Positions 7,046 through 12,124 of a stretch of DNA of 12,124 bases are shown here, in pieces. The notes under the pieces are model-generated. The model saw nothing but the letters and a program-made list of their open reading frames with translations, was not told where the DNA came from and ran no database searches. The position numbers and the translations under genes are program-made. The stretch is taken from NCBI GenBank assembly GCA_023436765.1, contig JAEZHX010000111.1, positions 1-12,124 on the forward strand. The letters are read 5' to 3'. Position 1 is the first letter of the stretch, and every line of letters starts with the position of its first letter. This DNA comes from Bacillota bacterium (lineage in GTDB: Bacteria > Bacillota > Clostridia > Lachnospirales > Lachnospiraceae).

Positions 7046-7065
7046 TCAGAAACGGAGGATATAAA

Positions 7066-9078
7066 ATGGAGTTCAGCCAGTGCTGGCTAAATTACAACAA
7101 AATTCAGGACTATTCCGATTGCGGCTTATTAACAGAGATAACGGTATGTAGCAGGGATGGCAGAACAGGAACGATTACAGACAATGCGGTGAAGGAACTG
7201 ACCAGGGCGATACAAAGGCTATGCAATATAAACCCTAAGGTCAGCAGGGAAAGCAAGGTTCAGGAGGCTGCTACAGGGATCCTTCTTAAGCTAGATGATC
7301 AGGAGAATTTGAAGGAGGAGGGCTTCCGAATTGTTCAGGTGGGCAATCGGATCATTGTATCAGGCAAAACCGAGAAGGGTGTATTATATGGTACATTTGC
7401 CCTAATACGCAAAGTTGCGGCAGGAGAAGCATTAAGAGATTTGAGTGTTACTGAAAATCCTGAGAATAACCTCCGAATGCTGAACCATTGGGACAATATG
7501 ACGGGAGATATTGAGAGAGGCTATGCAGGAAATTCCTTCTTTTTTAAGGAGGATGAGATACTCATAAATAACCGGACCCTTGATTATACCAGGCTTGTAG
7601 CTTCCATCGGAATTAACGGAGTTGTGATCAATAATGTCAATGTTCGTGGAGCGGCTGCATCAGGTTTGATTACGGACCGTTATCTGGATAAGCTGAAGGA
7701 ACTAGCTGACATTTTTACAGGCTATGGAATTAAACTATTCTTAAGTGCCAATTTTGCGGCTCCGATTGAGATCGGGGGACTATCCACTGCAGATCCGCTG
7801 GAGCAGGGGGTGGCAGATTGGTGGATGGAATGTGTGAAAAACATATATCATAAGATCCCGGAGTTCGGAGGCTTTCTGATCAAAGCCGATTCAGAGGGAA
7901 GGCCGGGACCGTTTACCTACCAGCGTACTCATGCAGATGGGGCGAATGTCCTTGCCAGGGCATTAAAGCCGTTTGGAGGGATTTTGATCTGGCGCTGTTT
8001 CGTCTATGATTGCCAGCAGGATTGGAGGGATTATAAAACGGATCGTGCCAGAGCAGCCTATGATAACTTTACCTGTCTTGACGGTCACTTTGATGATAAT
8101 GTAATCTTGCAGATTAAAAACGGGCCGATGGATTTCCAGGTAAGGGAACCCGTATCTCCTCTGTTTGGCAGCTTAAAGAATACCAATATGATATTGGAGG
8201 TTCAAGCCGCCCAGGAGTATACCGGACAGCAGAAGCATGTATGCTATCTGATCCCTATGTGGAAGGAGGTATTGGATTTTAATACTTACGCGGTAAAGGA
8301 GAAGGCAACGATTGCCGATATCGTATCCGGTAGGACCTATAACCAGACCAACTGCGGGATGGCTGCAGTATCTAACACCGGTGACGATGATAATTGGACG
8401 GGTCATGACCTGGCGGCAGCAAATCTCTACGGATTTGGAAGGCTTTGCTGGAATACGGGTCTTACCTCCGAGCAGATTGCTTCTGAATGGATCAGACAGA
8501 CCTTGCCTCACAATGAGAAGGTGTTTGAAACCACCAGGGATATCCTGATGGGCTCCTGGGCTACCTATGAGAAATATACCTCTCCGCTTGGGATTGGCTG
8601 GATGGTAAATCCAAATCATCATTACGGGCCTAATGTGGATGGTTATGAATATGACAAGTGGGGAACGTACCATAGAGCAGACAGGGACGGAATGGGTGTG
8701 GACCGCACGAAGAATGGTACCGGCTATGCCTCCCAGTACAATGAGCCCAATGCCTCCATGTATGAAAATAAGGTGACGTGTCCTGAGGAGCTGCTTCTGT
8801 TCTTCCATCACATCCGGTATGACTATGTATTGAAGACCGGGAAAACCTTGATCCAGCATATCTACGATACCCATTTTGAGGGCGTGGAAGAGGTCCGCAG
8901 AATGGCTGAAAATTGGAGTAGGCTGAAGGGCCTGGTTCCCGAAGATGTTTTCTGTCGTGTATCGGAACGCTTTGACCTTCAGCTGGAAAGCTCGGTGGAA
9001 TGGCGTGACCGTATCAACACCTATTTCTACCGCAAATCCGGTGTGAAGGATGCCAGAAATAGAAGGATTTACTATTAA
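7066..9078 (+). CDS. aguA: GH67 alpha-glucuronidase, cytoplasmic
   Basis: 670 residues, against about 679 for the Geobacillus stearothermophilus enzyme. It hydrolyses the alpha-1,2 bond between (4-O-methyl-)D-glucuronate and the non-reducing terminal xylose of aldouronic acids, with inversion. Residues match the family: E277 in IKADSEGRPGP (general acid), and D356 in KNGPMDFQVREP with E384 in QAAQEYTGQ (base pair). All three sit exactly eight positions before the Geobacillus E285, D364 and E392 as I recall them. The layout is an N-terminal small beta domain (about 1-135), a TIM barrel (about 136-460) and a C-terminal helical domain (about 460-670). There is no signal peptide, as usual for GH67. 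Start: GGAGG seven bases before ATG. It lies 93 bases after GH3 and 74 before uxuA, which suggests co-transcription; its product feeds the Uxu pathway. Confidence 0.97.
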   Translation: MEFSQCWLNYNKIQDYSDCGLLTEITVCSRDGRTGTITDNAVKELTRAIQRLCNINPKVSRESKVQEAATGILLKLDDQENLKEEGFRIVQVGNRIIVSGKTEKGVLYGTFALIRKVAAGEALRDLSVTENPENNLRMLNHWDNMTGDIERGYAGNSFFFKEDEILINNRTLDYTRLVASIGINGVVINNVNVRGAAASGLITDRYLDKLKELADIFTGYGIKLFLSANFAAPIEIGGLSTADPLEQGVADWWMECVKNIYHKIPEFGGFLIKADSEGRPGPFTYQRTHADGANVLARALKPFGGILIWRCFVYDCQQDWRDYKTDRARAAYDNFTCLDGHFDDNVILQIKNGPMDFQVREPVSPLFGSLKNTNMILEVQAAQEYTGQQKHVCYLIPMWKEVLDFNTYAVKEKATIADIVSGRTYNQTNCGMAAVSNTGDDDNWTGHDLAAANLYGFGRLCWNTGLTSEQIASEWIRQTLPHNEKVFETTRDILMGSWATYEKYTSPLGIGWMVNPNHHYGPNVDGYEYDKWGTYHRADRDGMGVDRTKNGTGYASQYNEPNASMYENKVTCPEELLLFFHHIRYDYVLKTGKTLIQHIYDTHFEGVEEVRRMAENWSRLKGLVPEDVFCRVSERFDLQLESSVEWRDRINTYFYRKSGVKDARNRRIYY

Positions 9079-9152
9079 GGTTTCAAAGAAGTACTTCGAT
9101 GAAGTGAATTTATACTATTACATTTTTTATCAAAAGCGAAAGGAATAAACCT

Positions 9153-10232
9153 ATGGATATGACATTGCGTTGGTTCGGCCAAAAGCATGACAGTGTATCG
9201 CTTGATAATATTAGACAGATACCCGGAGTGACCGGGGTGGTATCCTCCCTCCATGATATCCCGGTGGGAGAGGCCTGGAAGCTCGAGGATATCCTGAATT
9301 TAAAAAAGGAAGTGGAGGATAGCGGCCTGAAGCTGATCGGTATCGAAAGTGTCAATATTCATGAGGATATTAAGATCGGTCTTCCCTCCAGAGAGCAATA
9401 TATAGAAAACTATAAGACATCACTTGAAAATCTGGGAAAAGCAGACGTACATATGGTGTGCTATAATTTCATGCCGATCTTCGACTGGACCAGAACAGAT
9501 CTGGCAATGAAGCTTCCCGATGGATCCTTTGCCCTTGCTTATGATGAAAATATCATTAAGGACATTAAGCCGGAGCTGATGTTCGAGCGCATAGAGAAGG
9601 AGAGCGGAGGCTTCATGCTTCCGGGTTGGGAGCCAAACCGCAGGGATGAGATCCTGGGTTTATTTGAGAAGTATAAGGGAGTGACTGCCGAGCTGCTGAT
9701 GCAGAATCTGAAGTACTTCCTGGATTCTATTATGCCTGTCTGTGAGAAATATATGATTAAGATGGCAATTCACCCGGACGATCCGGCCTGGAGCGTATTT
9801 GGACTGCCGAGAATCGTGACCAGCGAGAAGGCTCTCGAGGAGATTGCTTCTTTAAACAACAGTATCTATAACGGCTTTACTCTGTGTACCGGATCATTGG
9901 GAAGTAATCTGAAGAATAATCTGCCGCAGATTATCCGTAATCCTAAGATTAGTCCGCGCATTCACTTTACTCATTTGAGAAATATGAAGTTCGAGTGTGA
10001 CGGAGTATTCCATGAGAGCTCCCATTTGTCCTCCGATGGTAATTTTGACATGTATGAAATTGTGAAGGCACTGCATGAGGTGGGCTTTGACGGTGTGGTT
10101 CGTCCTGACCATGGCAGAATGATCTGGGGTGAGCAGGCAAGACCCGGTTACGGGTTATATGACCGAGCCCTCGGCGTTGCATATTTGAATGGCTTATGGG
10201 AAGCGATCAGAAAGAATGATCATAATTCTTAA
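9153..10232 (+). CDS. uxuA: D-mannonate dehydratase (EC 4.2.1.8)
   Basis: 359 residues, the standard length. It converts D-mannonate to 2-keto-3-deoxy-D-gluconate in the glucuronate branch of the hexuronate pathway, using Mn2+ or Fe2+. The sequence opens with MTLRWFG and VTGVVSSLHDIPVGEAW, typical of UxuA. The expected metal-site motifs are present in order: H207 in AIHPDDP, C245 in LCTGSLGSN, H271/H274 in IHFTHLRN, and D319/H320 in RPDHGRM. These equal the His, Cys, His, Asp set described for mannonate dehydratase structures. It is a cytoplasmic TIM-barrel protein. Start: AAAGGA (9139-9144), eight bases before ATG. It follows the alpha-glucuronidase by 74 bases and precedes uxuB by 93, so glucuronate release and catabolism are coupled in one unit. 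Confidence 0.96.
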   Translation: MDMTLRWFGQKHDSVSLDNIRQIPGVTGVVSSLHDIPVGEAWKLEDILNLKKEVEDSGLKLIGIESVNIHEDIKIGLPSREQYIENYKTSLENLGKADVHMVCYNFMPIFDWTRTDLAMKLPDGSFALAYDENIIKDIKPELMFERIEKESGGFMLPGWEPNRRDEILGLFEKYKGVTAELLMQNLKYFLDSIMPVCEKYMIKMAIHPDDPAWSVFGLPRIVTSEKALEEIASLNNSIYNGFTLCTGSLGSNLKNNLPQIIRNPKISPRIHFTHLRNMKFECDGVFHESSHLSSDGNFDMYEIVKALHEVGFDGVVRPDHGRMIWGEQARPGYGLYDRALGVAYLNGLWEAIRKNDHNS

Positions 10233-10294
10233 GCCGGAATTTACACATAGCAGATAGGCTAATTCCAATATGAGATATAGGATCGGAAGGCTCA

Positions 10295-10305
10295 GATATC
10301 ATATG
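10295..10305 (+). repeat. 11-mer GATATCATATG shared with the GH43 upstream region
   Basis: GATATCATATG occurs here in the uxuA-uxuB gap and exactly at 1553-1563 in front of the GH43 gene. The flanking bases differ. It lies about 20 bases ahead of the uxuB start. It could be a shared regulator site, or a chance match helped by its partly palindromic AT-rich make-up. Confidence 0.25.
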
Positions 10306-10325
10306 GTCCAGAAAGGTTCGGTAAA

Positions 10326-11924
10326 ATGAGATTAATAAACTATGATTCCTCCTGGAAACAAAAAGGCTATGAATTGCCGGAATATGACCGGGATAAGGTC
10401 AGGAGAGCAACGATGGCGGAGCCGACCTGGATACATTTTGGGGCGGGGAATATCTTCCGTGGGTTCCCGGCTGCAGGACTCCAGAAGATGCTGAATGAGG
10501 GCGGCTACGATAAGGGTGTGATTGTCAGCGAAGGCTTTGATTATGAAATTATTGAGAAGGCCTATAAACCCTTTGATGATCTTAGCTTACTGGTGGTCCT
10601 GAAAGCGAACGGAACAATTGAGAAGAAGGTAGTTGGCAGCGTGGTCGAGTCCCTTGCTGCAGACACATCAGCAGCGGAATGGAAGCGTCTGGAGGAGATC
10701 TTTATGGCTCCCTCCCTGCAGATCGTAAGCTTTACGATTACAGAAAAGGGCTACAGCCTTGTGGATTCAAAAGGGGATTATCTAGACATTGTCAGTAATG
10801 ATTTTACTTCCGGCGACGGGAAGCCTGCCCATATCATGGGTAAGATCACAGCGCTGCTGCTTATGAGATATCAGAATGGAGCTACTCCGATTGCCATGGT
10901 CAGCATGGACAATTGCTCCCACAATGGGGATAAATTATATGCTTCAGTAGTAACCTATGCAGAAAAGTGGGTGAAGAACGGTTTTGCAGAGAAAGGTTTT
11001 TTAAGCTATATCATGGATGGAGGCAAGGTAGCTTTTCCCTGGACTATGATAGATAAGATTACCCCGAGGCCTGACGATAAGGTAAAGAAAATGCTGGAGG
11101 AGGATGGGTTTGAGGATACGCAGCTGATCATCACCGGCAAGAATACCTATACAGCACCTTTTGTGAATGCGGAGGAGACAGAATATCTGGTAATCGAGGA
11201 TTTATTTCCGAATGGAAGGCCTAAGCTTGAGAAGGCGGGGTTTCTGTTTACTGACAGAGCAACTGTGGATAAGGTAGAGAGAATGAAGGTCTGCACCTGC
11301 TTAAAGCCCCTTCATACCGCGCTGGCTATCTTCGGCTGCCTGTTATCCTATACAACGATCTGGGAAGAGATGCAGGATAACGAACTGAAACAACTGGTTC
11401 ACCGGATTGGTTATATCGAGGGCATGCCCGTGGTTGTGAATCCGGGAGTGCTGGATCCGCAGGATTTCATCAGGTCGGTTCTGGAGCTGAGACTGCCGAA
11501 TCCTTTCATGCCCGATGCACCTCAGAGAATCGCAACCGATACCTCACAGAAGCTTCCGATCCGTTTCGGAGAGACAATCAAGGCTTACCAGGAGAGTGAC
11601 ATATTAAAGGCGACCGATCTCACACTGATACCTCTCACCATTGCCGGCTGGTGCAGATACCTGATGGGTGTCGATGATAGCGGCAGAGCCTTTACACCAA
11701 GCCCGGATCCTCTGCTTGGTGAGCTGCAGGGTTATGTAGAGAAGATTAAGCTCGGTGACACCAAGCTTGTGAAGAATGCGTTAAGACCAATTCTGTCCAA
11801 TGATAAGATTTTTGCTGTGAACCTGTATGAAGTTGGACTGGGAGAGAAAATTGAAGGAATGTTCCTGGAGCTGATTGCCGGAATCGGAGCAGTAAGAGCA
11901 ACGCTTCAGAAGTATTTAAAATAG
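10326..11924 (+). CDS. uxuB: D-fructuronate reductase (mannonate oxidoreductase), long Firmicutes form
   Basis: 532 residues. It belongs to the long-chain mannitol dehydrogenase family and interconverts D-fructuronate and D-mannonate with NAD(H), one step before UxuA. The N-terminal Rossmann domain starts at WIHFGAGNIFRGF (35-47), the dinucleotide-binding loop. SMDNCSHNGDKL (193-204, N196) and FPWTMIDKITPRP (237-249) are the family's central motifs. The C-terminal catalytic helix has MKVCTCLKPLHTALAIFG (320-337) with K321 and H330, and DTSQKLPIRF (405-414) follows. In the family an Asn generally sits three residues before the catalytic His; here that position is K327. Other sugar-acid reductases of this family are conceivable, but the neighbour uxuA makes fructuronate most likely. 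Start: AAAGG (10312-10316), nine bases before ATG. It is the last gene of the set. Confidence 0.92.
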   Translation: MRLINYDSSWKQKGYELPEYDRDKVRRATMAEPTWIHFGAGNIFRGFPAAGLQKMLNEGGYDKGVIVSEGFDYEIIEKAYKPFDDLSLLVVLKANGTIEKKVVGSVVESLAADTSAAEWKRLEEIFMAPSLQIVSFTITEKGYSLVDSKGDYLDIVSNDFTSGDGKPAHIMGKITALLLMRYQNGATPIAMVSMDNCSHNGDKLYASVVTYAEKWVKNGFAEKGFLSYIMDGGKVAFPWTMIDKITPRPDDKVKKMLEEDGFEDTQLIITGKNTYTAPFVNAEETEYLVIEDLFPNGRPKLEKAGFLFTDRATVDKVERMKVCTCLKPLHTALAIFGCLLSYTTIWEEMQDNELKQLVHRIGYIEGMPVVVNPGVLDPQDFIRSVLELRLPNPFMPDAPQRIATDTSQKLPIRFGETIKAYQESDILKATDLTLIPLTIAGWCRYLMGVDDSGRAFTPSPDPLLGELQGYVEKIKLGDTKLVKNALRPILSNDKIFAVNLYEVGLGEKIEGMFLELIAGIGAVRATLQKYLK

Positions 11925-12021
11925 TAATCGGTTATTATGACATTAGAAATGAGATAAGCTGTTCGGTGAAGCGGGCTATGGATATGATTATTCATGAATG
12001 GCTGTGTCTTCACGAAGATAA

Positions 12022-12065
12022 GAAAGGATCGGGGTTACCATTTCGGCGGTTTCCCCGGTCCTTTC
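12022..12065 (+). terminator. Long hairpin downstream of uxuB, probable operon terminator with a poor T-tract
   Basis: The 13-nt arms GAAAGGATCGGGG (12022-12034) and CCCCGGTCCTTTC (12053-12065) pair throughout with one T-G wobble. Three more pairs (ACC with GGT) lie inside the loop. The base is followed by CTTGC and not a T run, so it may be an inefficient terminator, an mRNA 3' stabiliser or an RNA-level signal. It lies about 100 bases past the uxuB stop. The rest of 11925-12124 shows no gene; small hairpins TCTTC-AC-GAAGA (12007-12018) and ACACT-CTTAT-AGTGT (12109-12123) are also present. Confidence 0.5.
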
Positions 12066-12124
12066 CTTGCAGTGCTATATTTATAAACCATAATACGGCT
12101 GGTTTCCGACACTCTTATAGTGTT

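Noticed and set aside
8173..8874. Minus-strand open frame of 233 codons inside the GH67 gene
   Set aside because: It lies wholly antisense to a well-supported GH67 gene with all catalytic residues, has no recognisable domain or coherent composition, and reads as a codon-bias shadow.
9088..9105. Palindrome GAAGTACTTC and overlapping ACTTC-GAT-GAAGT in the GH67-uxuA gap
   Set aside because: Short overlapping symmetry without a T-tract or a matching copy elsewhere; too weak to call a terminator or operator.
12067..12096. Promoter-like TTGCAG with TAATAC at the right edge
   Set aside because: Only about three of six matches in each hexamer, and no gene is visible downstream in the window.
1..12124. 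CRISPR arrays, insertion sequences, tRNA/rRNA genes, phage or defence modules
   Set aside because: No regularly spaced repeats, transposase-like proteins, tRNA-like cloverleafs or phage proteins were found; the window is ordinary chromosomal metabolism plus one wall protein.

Overview
The window looks like a chromosomal segment of a Gram-positive, low-to-mid GC fermentative Firmicute. A plant-fibre-degrading Lachnospiraceae (Clostridium cluster XIVa, Lachnoclostridium/Herbinix-like) is the best fit. This is an inference from strong purine-rich ribosome binding sites, sigma-A-like promoters, intrinsic terminators, a DegV-family protein, and glycoside hydrolases without signal peptides whose sequence style resembles that family. 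No rRNA or other taxonomic marker is present.

Layout. Bases 1-381 are the 3' end of a degV-family (fatty-acid-binding) gene, closed by a clear terminator. Bases 595-1413 are a monocistronic gene for a secreted protein: signal peptide, peptidoglycan-binding domain and an uncharacterised C-terminal domain. It has a near-consensus promoter and its own terminator, and is unrelated to what follows. From 1683 to 11924 lies a glucuronoxylan side-chain and oligosaccharide utilisation locus. It contains a GH43 beta-xylosidase/arabinofuranosidase (1683-3251), a convergent AraC-family regulator (3381-4250, minus), a 562-bp AT-rich divergent regulatory region (4251-4812), and then four co-directional genes: GH3 beta-xylosidase-like (4813-6972), GH67 alpha-glucuronidase (7066-9078), mannonate dehydratase uxuA (9153-10232) and fructuronate reductase uxuB (10326-11924). 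The last 200 bases hold no recognisable gene but contain a long hairpin.

How the genes work together (inference from family knowledge). All three hydrolases lack signal peptides, so the cell probably imports aldouronates and xylo-oligosaccharides made outside by xylanases. GH67 removes (4-O-methyl)glucuronate from the non-reducing end of aldouronates, and GH3 and GH43 trim the remaining xylo-oligosaccharide and arabinose decorations. UxuB reduces fructuronate to mannonate, and UxuA dehydrates mannonate to 2-keto-3-deoxygluconate. Glucuronate isomerase (UxaC), KDG kinase and KDPG aldolase, an oligosaccharide transporter and an extracellular xylanase would be needed to complete the route. None is in this window. 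The AraC-type protein is the obvious candidate regulator of both flanking units.

I see no CRISPR array, mobile element, tRNA or rRNA gene, phage gene or defence system. The less ordinary signals are the uncharacterised domain of the secreted protein, repeated and palindromic motifs in the regulatory gaps, two tandem hairpins between the GH3 and GH67 genes, and a possibly non-canonical residue next to the catalytic His of UxuB.
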